The notes below the pieces were generated by a model. The model did no database searches, was not told the DNA's origin, and worked only from the letters and a program-made list of their open reading frames with translations. This document shows positions 1 through 6,607 of a DNA stretch of 11,093 nt, piece after piece. The translations under genes and the position numbers were made by a program. Position 1 is the stretch's first letter; every line of letters begins with the position of its first letter. Source of the DNA: Acidobacteriota bacterium (GTDB lineage: Bacteria > Acidobacteriota > Terriglobia > Acidoferrales > UBA7541); contig JAFAZL010000524.1 in the NCBI GenBank assembly GCA_019239815.1, forward strand, positions 1-11,093. The letters are read 5' to 3'.

Positions 1-43
1 TCGCTTTGAGAAGGAAAACTGAACTCGTGTGAATCGCTGAAGC

Positions 44-448
44 TTAGTTGGAGGTGTACGACGCGGCCATCTCGAGATTCATCGCCAGCCGCATGTCGAT
101 CTGCACTGCCGCATATCGCGCGCAAACCGCGCGTTCGGTATCGCACCAGCTCGCGAGCCCCGGCAGCCGGTTGCTTGCGATTTGCGAAAGCCTATTAATG
201 ACCGAGAAGTACATCTTCACGAACCCGAGCCCGCGCCCTCGAGGATCCAACGTAGGTGTCAATTCGTGCAAACTCGCAAACGTCTCGAAATCTTCGCCGG
301 TCACCAAACGGTTGTCCACTCGCGCCGCGGCCAGTACGCCTTCCGACACCGGTTGCGCCGCGACGGCCGCCAAAACCGCGCGCCAGTAGTAGAGCGCAAA
401 CTGTGTGAGCGCTACGACTGAAACCGAAAGTAGGATGGCGGCGAACAT
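44..448 (-). CDS. Small membrane-anchored protein of unknown function
   Basis: This is a 134-residue protein that I do not recognise as a named family. Residues about 3-30 form a hydrophobic segment (AAILLSVSVVALTQFALYYW), which suggests an N-terminal membrane anchor or uncleaved signal. The remaining ~100 residues are soluble, with a short basic patch (PRGRG, residues 69-73) and two cysteines (102 and 109). The ATG start is supported by a perfect Shine-Dalgarno AGGTGA (minus strand, 458-463) nine bases upstream. Coding is favoured over the overlapping plus-strand frames because only this one has a ribosome binding site and a protein-like N-terminus. It is transcribed away from the NTF2-like gene and shares a 193-bp intergenic region with it. 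Nothing in its neighbourhood points to a role. Confidence 0.65.
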   Translation of the reverse strand: MFAAILLSVSVVALTQFALYYWRAVLAAVAAQPVSEGVLAAARVDNRLVTGEDFETFASLHELTPTLDPRGRGLGFVKMYFSVINRLSQIASNRLPGLASWCDTERAVCARYAAVQIDMRLAMNLEMAASYTSN

Positions 449-641
449 CGAACCTTGTCACCTGCCCTTCACACGCAAGTTTCGCAGCGCAGGTGTATCA
501 CACCTATAGCCCCGGGGTACCACCCAGGTAGAACCCCTGGCGCGCATTCCACAAGTTCTTCACAGGCCAAGGCTTGCACCAACTCAGCGACCGAACCTAA
601 GCTCCCCGGCGCGATCAAATCTCGACTGCCGGGAGCCACCT
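449..641. promoter_or_regulatory. Divergent intergenic region between the small membrane protein and the NTF2-like gene
   Basis: These 193 bases must carry the start signals for two divergent genes. I see the AGGTGA ribosome binding site for the leftward gene (458-463) and GGGAG for the rightward gene (631-635). I could not pick a convincing -35/-10 pair for either side. A short inverted repeat, CCAGG-N7-CCTGG, lies near 525-541, and a longer one lies at 602-635 (listed separately). Confidence 0.4.
602..635 (+). promoter_or_regulatory. Possible hairpin covering the NTF2-like gene's ribosome binding site
   Basis: The arm CTCCCCGGC (602-610) pairs with GCCGGGAG (628-635), with one bulged C and a 17-base loop. 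The right arm contains GGGAG, the only good Shine-Dalgarno sequence for the ATG at 642 (six-base spacing). If the hairpin forms in the mRNA, it would hide the ribosome binding site. The pairing is seen in the sequence. Any regulatory effect is inference, and GC-rich DNA makes such pairings fairly common. Confidence 0.3.
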
Positions 642-1142
642 ATGCTCTTTTCGACCTCAACGCCAAGTCGATTGCCACGCATCTTACTGATGACAATTGG
701 CTTACTACTGGCACCAGCGCTTATTCGTGGGCAATCAGGCGCCGACGCTCACGCAAAAGATCGCGGCGCCATCATGCAACTCATTACAAATCAACAAGAT
801 GCTTGGAATAAAGGCGACGTCGATGCCTTCATGACGGCGTATTGGAAGTCTCCCGACCTCACCTTCTCCGGCGCAAGCGGCACCCAACGCGGGTACGACG
901 CCGTTTACGCCCGCTACAAAAAGAGCTATCCCGATCGCGCGACGATGGGCCATCTCGATTTTTCTGAACTCGAGTTTCATTTCACCGGCAACGACGGCGC
1001 ACTCGTCCTCGGCAAGTGGCACCTTTCCCGAGAAAAAGACAAAGGCGATATCGGCGGTGTCTCTTCTCTCGTTTGGCAGCGCTTCCCTGAAGGTTGGCGC
1101 ATCATTCACGATCACACCAGCGCCGTACCCCCACCAAAATAG
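642..1142 (+). CDS. Secreted SnoaL/NTF2-like (DUF4440-type) protein
   Basis: This is a 166-residue protein. The first ~30 residues look like a signal peptide: an arginine-containing n-region, a hydrophobic core around LLMTIGLLLAPAL (15-27), and a probable cleavage site near RGQSGADA. There is no lipobox cysteine, so a soluble periplasmic or secreted protein is expected. The mature part has the NTF2-like cone-fold pattern of the DUF4440 group. An N-terminal helix reads IMQLITNQQDAWNKGDVDAFM (44-64), then WKSPDLTFSG (68-77), a GYDAVYARYKKSYP helix (84-97), the strand GALVLGKWHLSR (119-130), and a terminal strand pair ending GWRIIHDHTS (151-160). Such proteins are ketosteroid-isomerase-like folds whose substrates are often unknown, so no reaction is assigned. 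The ATG at 642 has GGGAG six bases upstream. The gene is monocistronic and converges on the Cfa gene. Confidence 0.85.
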   Translation: MLFSTSTPSRLPRILLMTIGLLLAPALIRGQSGADAHAKDRGAIMQLITNQQDAWNKGDVDAFMTAYWKSPDLTFSGASGTQRGYDAVYARYKKSYPDRATMGHLDFSELEFHFTGNDGALVLGKWHLSREKDKGDIGGVSSLVWQRFPEGWRIIHDHTSAVPPPK

Positions 1143-1321
1143 CCGTCCCGAATTTGCAAGAAGTCACGCCGTTGAAAAATTGCTGTCAGAAGTTGTCGCA
1201 AAAGTTGTAGGGGCGCATCACTGCTCGCCCACGTCCGCAAGATCGAGACCTCAGATCAAGATTTTGGCATTCCGGATTTTCGCGTTTCGCTCGTTACCCC
1301 GAATTCGCAAGCGCAAGAATC
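1143..1321. other. Convergent intergenic region without a clear gene
   Basis: These 179 bases separate the 3' ends of the NTF2-like gene and the leftward Cfa operon. The only structure I see is a 5-bp GC stem (GGGCG 1211-1215, CGCCC 1226-1230, ten-base loop). On the minus strand it is followed by a short T-containing stretch (CTACAACTTTTG). It could help end the leftward transcript, but it is too weak to call a terminator. Confidence 0.3.
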
Positions 1322-2575
1322 TCACGCCCGCACTGCCGACGCCTTCGGCACCACGACGTCCGTCGCCGCCCGTTTCTCGGCCGCCCGCTTCCCTATCACC
1401 AATTGCGCCGCATCAATGTAATGCTCGCGAAACGCGCCTTCGCACCATCCGAGATAAAAATCCCACATCCGTGTAAATCGCTCGTCAAATCCAAGCCGTC
1501 GCACCTCAGCGAGCTGCCGGAAAAATCGTTCGCGCCACACCGAAAGCGTCTTCGCGTAGTGTAAGCCGATGCCCTCGGTATTCTTTACGATCAAACGCCC
1601 GCTCCGTACCAGCGACCGCCCAATCTCCAGTATCGAAGCCAACTCACTTCCGGGAAAGATGTACGTCTGTATCCAATCGACCCGCTTGCGATAATCGTGA
1701 ATCTCCTGCTCGCGCAGCGTAATCGTCTGCAGAAACATCGAGCCGTCCGCGGTCAGAAGCCGGTCACACGCGCCAAAAAAATCGTCGTAATGTTCGAATC
1801 CCACCGCCTCAAACATCTCGATGCTCACGATCTTGTCGTATCGCCCTTCCAGCTTCCGGTAATCCTCCATCACGAGTTGCACCGAACCCGGCGCCACGTT
1901 CGTCTGGTTTATGCGCTCCGTTGCAAACGCAAATTGCGCCGGGCTGATCGTCACCGCGGTCACATGCGCGCCGTAATTCCGCGCCGCATGAATCGCAAAA
2001 GATCCCCATCCGCACCCGATTTCCAATACGCGATCGCCCGGCTGCAGATCGAGTTTCCGGCATGCCATGTCGATCTTTTCCAGTTGCGCCGTCTCCAGCG
2101 AATCAAACCGATCCCTGAAATAGGCGCAGGAATACATCATCTGTGAATCGAGAAACAGCCGATAGAACTCATTCCCCAGATCGTAGTGAGCGCGAATATT
2201 TTTCTTACTGCCCGCAATCGTGTTCGCCCGAAGCTTGTGCTGCACACGCGACGCGAACGCGCGAATCCCCGAAAGAACCTTGTGCTGCGCGTCGAGCGTC
2301 CTCAAATTCCGCACAGCTACTCGAACCAGCGTCACCAGATCAGGTGTGGTCCAGTCGCCGTCCATGTACGACTCACCCATCCCGATGTCCGCTCCAACGA
2401 GCGCCCGCACAAAAAATCGCTCATCGTGAACCACCGCCATCGCCCTAAGCCCGGCATCGGCTTCGCCGAACGTATACGTCTCCTCCGGGCACACGATCTC
2501 CAGAAAACCGCCGCGCAGATCTTTCAGCGACTCAAAAAATATCTTCCGCGCCCACCCCTTCACCCACGCATTCAT
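1322..2575 (-). CDS. Cyclopropane-fatty-acid-synthase (Cfa) family SAM-dependent methyltransferase
   Basis: This 417-residue protein is a full-length member of the Cfa family. These enzymes transfer a methyl/methylene group from SAM to the double bond of an unsaturated acyl chain in membrane phospholipid. An N-terminal lipid-interaction domain (about 1-120) precedes a class I methyltransferase domain. Visible motifs are YDLGNEFY (131-138), YSCAYF (148-153), the SAM-binding LEIGCGWG (184-191), IEMFEAVG (252-259), TYIFPGS (304-310) and HYAKTLSVW (339-347). Residues equivalent to the E. coli bicarbonate-site Cys139, Glu239 and Tyr317 appear kept (C150, E256, Y340). The His266 position is Gln283 (LQTI). 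The ATG has AAGGAAG seven bases upstream. It is the last gene of the oxidoreductase-DUF1365-Cfa operon, 35 bases after DUF1365. The product could be a cyclopropane, methylated or methylene fatty acid, and the sequence does not decide which. Confidence 0.93.
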   Translation of the reverse strand: MNAWVKGWARKIFFESLKDLRGGFLEIVCPEETYTFGEADAGLRAMAVVHDERFFVRALVGADIGMGESYMDGDWTTPDLVTLVRVAVRNLRTLDAQHKVLSGIRAFASRVQHKLRANTIAGSKKNIRAHYDLGNEFYRLFLDSQMMYSCAYFRDRFDSLETAQLEKIDMACRKLDLQPGDRVLEIGCGWGSFAIHAARNYGAHVTAVTISPAQFAFATERINQTNVAPGSVQLVMEDYRKLEGRYDKIVSIEMFEAVGFEHYDDFFGACDRLLTADGSMFLQTITLREQEIHDYRKRVDWIQTYIFPGSELASILEIGRSLVRSGRLIVKNTEGIGLHYAKTLSVWRERFFRQLAEVRRLGFDERFTRMWDFYLGWCEGAFREHYIDAAQLVIGKRAAEKRAATDVVVPKASAVRA

Positions 2576-2610
2576 GGCGCAACTTCCTTTCTCGCTTTCT
2601 CGTTACTCCG

Positions 2611-3408
2611 TTATGTCGTTGCCTCTTTACTTCGCTGCTCTGCTCTTTGCTTCATCCCTTCGCTACCCTTCGCCACATGTGAAAACACCGGCACGCCTTT
2701 GGCCCATAACTTCAGTGCCTCCCAGTGAATCGCCCCGATCACTCTCGCCGTCATAAAGGGATAACTCGCCAGCGTGCGATGCATTTCCCGATTCGTCCAT
2801 TCGCGCCGTTCCAGCTCCAGCGTCGCATCGAAAAACTGTTGCCCATCGGCCACCGTATTCATGTGCGCCACAAGCCGCTCGCCCGGCGCCGTAAAAATCC
2901 AGTCGTACTGCATCCGCATACCCATGAACGGCGAAACGTGCATTCGTTTTGGCGTTGTGTAGCGTTGCGCTGTCGCGGACGGACGTCGGTTTGATGCATC
3001 AAGCCAGTAATTGTGCGTCTCGCCAAAAGTGTTGTTCACTTCCGCCAGCATGATGCGCAGTTCTCCGGCGCGGTCGTAGCAGTAGTAGAACGAAACCGGA
3101 TTGAACACGTACCCGAGATAGCGCAGGTGCGTCAGCAGGAAGATCGGGCCATCCGGCAGCACCACGCCGCTTTGCTCGGCGTCCATTCTCAATCGTTCCC
3201 GCAGCGCCATCTTCGGATCGCCGAAGTGATCCCGCTCGCAATACGACGTCCAGTTCCATCGGTTGTACCCGCTGAACGGCGATACACGCATCAGCTCCGG
3301 CAAGCGGTCGATATCCAGAAAGGCCATGAATACCGGATACGCAAACGAATGCGCCTTCGGCGAAAATCGCCGGTGCCTCAGCTTTCCAACATAAAGCCCT
3401 GATTCCAT
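2611..3408 (-). CDS. DUF1365 family protein
   Basis: This 265-residue protein has the DUF1365 hallmarks: the N-terminal H/R-rich signature ending in YPVF (HRRFSPKAHSFAYPVF, 12-27), NPVSFYYCYD (103-112), EVNNTFGETHNYWL (123-136) and HVSPFMGM (157-164). The biochemical role of DUF1365 is not established to my knowledge. It is repeatedly encoded between an FAD-dependent amine-oxidase-like protein and a Cfa-family enzyme, as here. In Rhodobacter sphaeroides, genes of this type are reported in the singlet-oxygen (sigma-E/ChrR) response. The ATG directly abuts the upstream stop (TAGATG) with no good Shine-Dalgarno sequence, which suggests translational coupling to the oxidoreductase. The extreme C-terminus is Arg/Lys/Glu-rich. 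A role as partner or accessory of the neighbouring enzymes is inferred from context only. Confidence 0.92.
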   Translation of the reverse strand: MESGLYVGKLRHRRFSPKAHSFAYPVFMAFLDIDRLPELMRVSPFSGYNRWNWTSYCERDHFGDPKMALRERLRMDAEQSGVVLPDGPIFLLTHLRYLGYVFNPVSFYYCYDRAGELRIMLAEVNNTFGETHNYWLDASNRRPSATAQRYTTPKRMHVSPFMGMRMQYDWIFTAPGERLVAHMNTVADGQQFFDATLELERREWTNREMHRTLASYPFMTARVIGAIHWEALKLWAKGVPVFSHVAKGSEGMKQRAEQRSKEATT

Positions 3409-4674
3409 CTAGACCGTCACACCGAGTGCGTTGGCCACTCGCAGCGCCGACTTTACTCCGTCCTCGTGAAATCCGTAAGACCAGTACGCTCCGCAATAGT
3501 GCGTCCGATTCACTCCGCTGACTTCGCTCCATCTCTCTTGCGCTCGCAGTGCTGCCAGCGTGTACAGCGGATGGTGATACACCAACCGCCGCAGCACTTT
3601 GTCATTCGCGATGTGCCCGTTCGCGTTCAACGTCACGCAATAATTCTCTTTCACCGTCAGCGACTGCAAGCGATTCATGTGATACGTCATCGTCACTGGG
3701 CTATGTCCGTTGCGTGCGTCCAAGTGCAGCAAATAATTCCACGACGCACGCGCTGCCCGGCGACGCGGCAACATTCGCTCATCCGTATGTAGCACGACGT
3801 CGTTGCTGCTCGTCGCAAAATGCCGGAATACGTCACGCTCAGCGTCGCTTGCGTCCGCCAGCAGCGGCAGTATGCGATCGCCGTGGGTGGCGAACACGAC
3901 GTGATCGAAGGTCATCGCCGGCCTTTCGTCGCTCACGAAACTAACGACCACGCCCCCCGGGTACCGTGCGACCTTCGCGATCTCAATGCCGGTCGTGATG
4001 CGATCTCGAAACGGTCGCGTGATTGGTTCGAGGTACCGGCTGCACCCACCGGGGATCGTCTTCCATTGCGGGTGGCCATTCACCGTGAGCATCCCGTGGT
4101 TGTCGAAAAATCGCACCAGCATCGCCGCCGGAAATTCGCGTAGCGAACTGGGGGCGCTCGACCACACCGCAGCCGCCATCGGGTACAGATAAAACTCGCG
4201 GAACTCCTGGGTATATCCGCCTTCGTCGAGAAAATCCCCCAGCTTCCATCGACCCGCGTCCGGACGATCGAAAATCCCGATCGCTTCCGCATTGAACCGC
4301 CGGATCTCGCCAAAGAGTCGATACGGTCGCGGCCTCAGCATGTTTCTCTTTTGCGCGAAAAATCCGTGCAGCCCGCGACTCGAATATTCGTAGCCCGACT
4401 TGCGGCAGCTGACCGCAAACGACATGTCCGAATCGACGCGAGGCACGCCGAGTTCCGCCAGCAATTTGATCAGGTTGGGATACGTTCGGTCGTTGTGAAC
4501 GATGAAGCCGGTATCAACCGCGAGCGGCCCTGCGCTCGAATCCACCGTGACCGTGTGGGTGTGCCCGCCGATGCGCGTGTCTCTCTCGAACAGAAACACT
4601 TCATGCTTGCGGCTCAGATAATAAGCCGCCGCGAGCCCTGAAATTCCGGATCCGATGACCGCAATTCGGCTCAA
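3409..4674 (-). CDS. FAD-dependent oxidoreductase, amine-oxidase fold, Cfa-operon type
   Basis: This is a 421-residue flavoprotein. The N-terminal Rossmann motif GSGISGLAAAYYL (8-20) and the acidic end of the second strand (FLFERD, 27-32) bind the FAD adenosine. They are followed by RIGGHTHTV (34-42) and DTGFIVHNDRTYPNL (54-68). The C-terminal FAD-contact segment is YCGAYWSYGFHEDG (393-406). This matches the flavin amine oxidase/phytoene-desaturase superfamily subgroup found beside DUF1365 and Cfa genes. Plant cyclopropane synthases carry a related oxidase domain fused to the Cfa domain. A desaturase or oxidase role on acyl chains is plausible but unproven. The start is TTG at 4674. The Rossmann motif begins at once and an in-frame stop lies 17 codons upstream with no ATG or GTG between. 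No strong Shine-Dalgarno is visible. It is the first gene of the leftward operon. Confidence 0.9.
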   Translation of the reverse strand: MSRIAVIGSGISGLAAAYYLSRKHEVFLFERDTRIGGHTHTVTVDSSAGPLAVDTGFIVHNDRTYPNLIKLLAELGVPRVDSDMSFAVSCRKSGYEYSSRGLHGFFAQKRNMLRPRPYRLFGEIRRFNAEAIGIFDRPDAGRWKLGDFLDEGGYTQEFREFYLYPMAAAVWSSAPSSLREFPAAMLVRFFDNHGMLTVNGHPQWKTIPGGCSRYLEPITRPFRDRITTGIEIAKVARYPGGVVVSFVSDERPAMTFDHVVFATHGDRILPLLADASDAERDVFRHFATSSNDVVLHTDERMLPRRRAARASWNYLLHLDARNGHSPVTMTYHMNRLQSLTVKENYCVTLNANGHIANDKVLRRLVYHHPLYTLAALRAQERWSEVSGVNRTHYCGAYWSYGFHEDGVKSALRVANALGVTV

Positions 4675-4733
4675 GGGGATTGACTTCGACGCTCCGCCCG
4701 GTACTACGTGGCCGGCTCGAATTCAGATGATAT

Positions 4734-4756
4734 CCGCGCTCATTTACTCTGCGCGG
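4734..4756. promoter_or_regulatory. Perfect inverted repeat CCGCGC-N11-GCGCGG, possible operator or hairpin
   Basis: Six-base arms at 4734-4739 and 4751-4756 are perfectly complementary around an AT-richer 11-base centre (TCATTTACTCT). The centre-to-centre distance of 17 bases would suit a dimeric regulator. It lies between the two divergent operons, just downstream of the weak leftward promoter candidate. There is no T tract, so it is not an intrinsic terminator. Function is not shown by sequence. Confidence 0.3.
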
Positions 4757-4875
4757 CTCATCGGGCAACCCATTTTCGGCGTATTACTTACGGGCTTCAA
4801 TACCGCGGGACAACACCCTCGGCTGTTACATCTAAGTCGTTGTCGCAAAATTCAAATTCTGGTGGAAAATTCAAC

Positions 4876-4880
4876 GAGGA
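4876..4880 (+). promoter_or_regulatory. Ribosome binding site deciding the GTG start of the DUF1475 gene
   Basis: GAGGA sits eight bases before the GTG at 4889. The frame stays open upstream to an ATG at 4655, but that extension overlaps the divergent oxidoreductase gene and reads through the intergenic region. This Shine-Dalgarno site and the family's usual N-terminus both favour the GTG. Confidence 0.75.
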
Positions 4881-4888
4881 CGAAAAAG

Positions 4889-5224
4889 GTGAAACTCTTC
4901 CTCAAACTGCTTTTCGGCTTTATCTTTATCTTCATGGTCGTAATGACCATCCGCACGAGCCTTCAGGTCAGCCTGTGGAGTGCCATTCCTTCCTTCGCCG
5001 CCAGTCCGTGGTCGATGGCCACGCTCTATGACGCATACTTCGGATTCATCACATTTTTCTGCTGGCTCGCGTGGCGAGAGCGCTCGCTGGGCATCAAAGT
5101 TGTGTGGTTCGTCCTGATCATGGCGCTGGGCAACATCGCGATGTCATTCTATGTCTTGCTTCAGCTTTTCAGCCTGCGCGCCGACGAACCGGCCTCGGCG
5201 CTTTTCCGTCAGAAAATTGCATGA
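4889..5224 (+). CDS. DUF1475 family membrane protein
   Basis: This 111-residue protein begins at GTG (KLFLKLLFGF after the initiator). It has three predicted membrane segments at about 3-22, 44-62 and 69-93. The pattern TIRTSLQ (20-26), SPWSMATLYDAYFGF (39-53), W-ARER (61-65) and GNIAMSFYVLLQLF (81-94) matches my knowledge of DUF1475, a small bacterial integral membrane family of unknown function. Length and topology fit a complete member. It opens the rightward operon. Its stop overlaps the next start as ATGA (5221-5224), so translation of the two is likely coupled. I infer only that it acts in the membrane alongside the lipid-modifying enzymes. Confidence 0.85.
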   Translation: MKLFLKLLFGFIFIFMVVMTIRTSLQVSLWSAIPSFAASPWSMATLYDAYFGFITFFCWLAWRERSLGIKVVWFVLIMALGNIAMSFYVLLQLFSLRADEPASALFRQKIA

Positions 5225-5739
5225 GCGCAAGCATCCACGCGGCCGCCGAAACGAAAGACAGTTTTCTGCAACGACGACTCGTCCGGCCGGTCATTGAACT
5301 CCTGCGCCAGGGAGTGACGCCTGAAAAAATTGCGCTCAGCATCGTTTTCGGTGTCACGTTCGGTGTCTTTCCAGTACTCGGTTCCACCACAGCGCTCTGT
5401 GCCATCGCCGCGTTGGCGTTCCGTCTGAATCTTCCCGCAATCCAGATCGTGAATTATTTCTTCTATCCGCTGCAGATTGCGCTTCTGATTCCCTTCTTTC
5501 GCCTCGGTGAAAAACTTTTTGGCGTCGAGCATCTGCCGCTTTCTGTGCCGCAAATCTATGCGATGATTCACGCAAGCGTAACCGGCGCAATTCGCGCTCT
5601 GTGGACTACGACTTGGCACGCCATCATCGTCTGGTGTCTGCTCGCGCCCATTGCCGGCATCGTTTTGTATCTCATTCTCGCCCCGGCGTTGCGCCGAGTC
5701 GCTCGCCGTAAACTCGTTTCGGCTCCTGAGGCCGCATGA
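5221..5739 (+). CDS. DUF2062 family membrane protein
   Basis: This is a 172-residue integral membrane protein. The signature GVTPEKIALSIVFGVTFGVF (31-50) followed by PVLGSTT (51-57) and the segment LPAIQIVNYFFYPLQ (71-85) are typical of DUF2062. That domain is also found fused to glycosyltransferases or standing alone, and its biochemical role is unknown. Hydrophobic stretches at about 38-68, 76-94 and 131-155 suggest three to four membrane passes, and the C-terminus is basic (RRVARRK, 158-164). The start overlaps the DUF1475 stop (ATGA) and the stop overlaps the DUF1295 start (ATGA), so it is translationally embedded between them. The frame is open 50 codons upstream of the chosen ATG, but that part only shadows DUF1475. 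Confidence 0.88.
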   Translation: MSASIHAAAETKDSFLQRRLVRPVIELLRQGVTPEKIALSIVFGVTFGVFPVLGSTTALCAIAALAFRLNLPAIQIVNYFFYPLQIALLIPFFRLGEKLFGVEHLPLSVPQIYAMIHASVTGAIRALWTTTWHAIIVWCLLAPIAGIVLYLILAPALRRVARRKLVSAPEAA

Positions 5740-6560
5740 TCGTCCAGCAGGCCATTCATCTCGCACTCTTTGGCGCAGGCATCGTCGTCGCGACGATGTT
5801 TGTGCTGTGGCTTATTCATCTCGCGATTCGCAACGCCGCAATCGTCGATGTTGGTTGGGCGCTCTGCCTTGCGCTGCTTGCAATCTACTATGCGTTCGCC
5901 GGTCCTGGTTATACAGCGCGCAAACTCGCGATGGCCGCAATGGTCGGGTTCTGGGGATTTCGTCTTGCCGGATATTTGTTGTTTGCGCGTGTGATCGGCC
6001 ATCCGGAAGAGGGTCGCTACGTTCAGTTACGCAAAGAATGGAAGCGCCACCTCGGTTTGCGTTTTCTTTTCTTTTTTGAATTCCAGGCGCTGCTCGACGT
6101 GGTTTTGTCGGCTCCGTTCCTGATCGCGAGCCTCAACGCCGATGCACCGCTCGGCTTTCTTGAGAAATTCGCCGCTGGAATCTGGCTCGTCACCATGATT
6201 GGCGAAGCGGTTGCCGATATGCAGCTCCACAAGTTCAAACAGAATCCCGCGAACGCCGGAAAGACGTGCCGCGCCGGATTGTGGAAGTATTCGCGCCATC
6301 CGAATTATTTCTTCGAGTGGCTCATCTGGGTCGGCTACGCCGTCTTCGCGCTCGGTTCGCCGTGGGGATGGATCGGATTGATTTCGCCGGCGCTGATTTT
6401 GTATTTCCTGCTCGGCGTCACCGGTATTCCTGCGACGGAAGCGCAAGCACTCCGCAGCCGCGGCGATGAGTATCGCGACTACCAACGCACCACGAGTTCG
6501 TTCGTCCCGTGGTTCCCAAAAAAGCTCGGGGTGCCCGAAAAGATTGAGGCGAAGTCGTGA
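5736..6560 (+). CDS. DUF1295 protein, steroid 5-alpha-reductase/ICMT-like membrane enzyme
   Basis: This 274-residue polytopic membrane protein belongs to the DUF1295 family, related to steroid 5-alpha-reductase C-terminal domains. It has about six to seven hydrophobic segments. Visible motifs are VDVGW (37-41) in the second helix, EEGRY (91-95), and the cofactor-site signature [14 protein letters not shown] (182-195). The C-terminal [20 protein letters not shown] (231-250) and VPWFPK (257-262) complete the set. Relatives with the RHPNY signature bind NADPH or SAM near the membrane surface and reduce enone-like double bonds or methylate lipids. Reduction of a C=C bond in a lipid intermediate is therefore plausible here but unproven. 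A GAGG (5728-5731) lies four bases upstream of the ATG, which overlaps the DUF2062 stop. Confidence 0.9.
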   Translation: MIVQQAIHLALFGAGIVVATMFVLWLIHLAIRNAAIVDVGWALCLALLAIYYAFAGPGYTARKLAMAAMVGFWGFRLAGYLLFARVIGHPEEGRYVQLRKEWKRHLGLRFLFFFEFQALLDVVLSAPFLIASLNADAPLGFLEKFAAGIWLVTMIGEAVADMQLHKFKQNPANAGKTCRAGLWKYSRHPNYFFEWLIWVGYAVFALGSPWGWIGLISPALILYFLLGVTGIPATEAQALRSRGDEYRDYQRTTSSFVPWFPKKLGVPEKIEAKS

Positions 6561-6607
6561 GCCGCGCCGCACCAACAGATACGTGCTCAAGCGAGATGAA
6601 ATCGTGA
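6557..6607 (+). CDS. Possible 16-codon coupling mini-ORF between DUF1295 and the methyltransferase
   Basis: A GTG (6557-6559) overlapping the DUF1295 stop as GTGA opens a 16-codon frame ([16 protein letters not shown]). Its TGA stop (6605-6607) overlaps the GTG start of the methyltransferase (6604), again as GTGA. The frame therefore exactly bridges the 43-base gap and could carry terminating ribosomes to the next start, which has no strong Shine-Dalgarno of its own. The peptide has no recognisable domain. The geometry is seen directly. Translation is inference and chance remains possible. Confidence 0.3.
   Translation: MSRAAPTDTCSSEMKS

Larger units (their letters stand above)
4675..4888. 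promoter_or_regulatory. Divergent promoter region between the two lipid operons
   Basis: These 214 bases separate the TTG start of the leftward oxidoreductase from the GTG start of the rightward DUF1475 gene, so they must hold both promoters. A weak leftward sigma70-like candidate is TTGAAG (4795-4800), 17-base spacer, GAAAAT (4772-4777), with only partial consensus matches. For the rightward side, an ECF-like pair GGGACAAC (4807-4814) and TCTAA (4831-4835) can be drawn, but it is speculative. A perfect dyad lies at 4734-4756. Shared control of the two operons is an inference from the arrangement. Confidence 0.5.

Noticed and set aside
455..811. A plus-strand 118-codon frame upstream of the NTF2-like gene
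   Set aside because: It overlaps the NTF2-like gene in a different frame, has no ribosome binding site, and its composition is typical of noncoding shadow.
1211..1230. GC stem-loop considered as a terminator of the leftward lipid operon
   Set aside because: The stem is only five base pairs with a ten-base loop, and no real T tract follows.
1697..2146. Plus-strand frames antisense to the Cfa-type gene (also 2186-2728)
   Set aside because: They are antisense to highly conserved coding sequence, have Arg/His-rich translations and carry no family motif.
4807..4835. ECF-type promoter for the rightward operon (GGGACAAC ... TCTAA)
   Set aside because: The match to any defined ECF consensus is loose and no sigma/anti-sigma pair is in the window, so it is mentioned only as speculative within the intergenic entry.
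4655..4888. A 78-codon N-terminal extension of the DUF1475 protein from an ATG at 4655
   Set aside because: It overlaps the divergent oxidoreductase start and covers the whole divergent promoter region, and it has no family resemblance. GTG 4889 with GAGGA is better.
6466..6603. A 46-codon N-terminal extension of the second methyltransferase from an ATG at 6466
   Set aside because: It lies mostly inside the DUF1295 coding region in another frame and is Arg/Ser-rich with no conserved motif.
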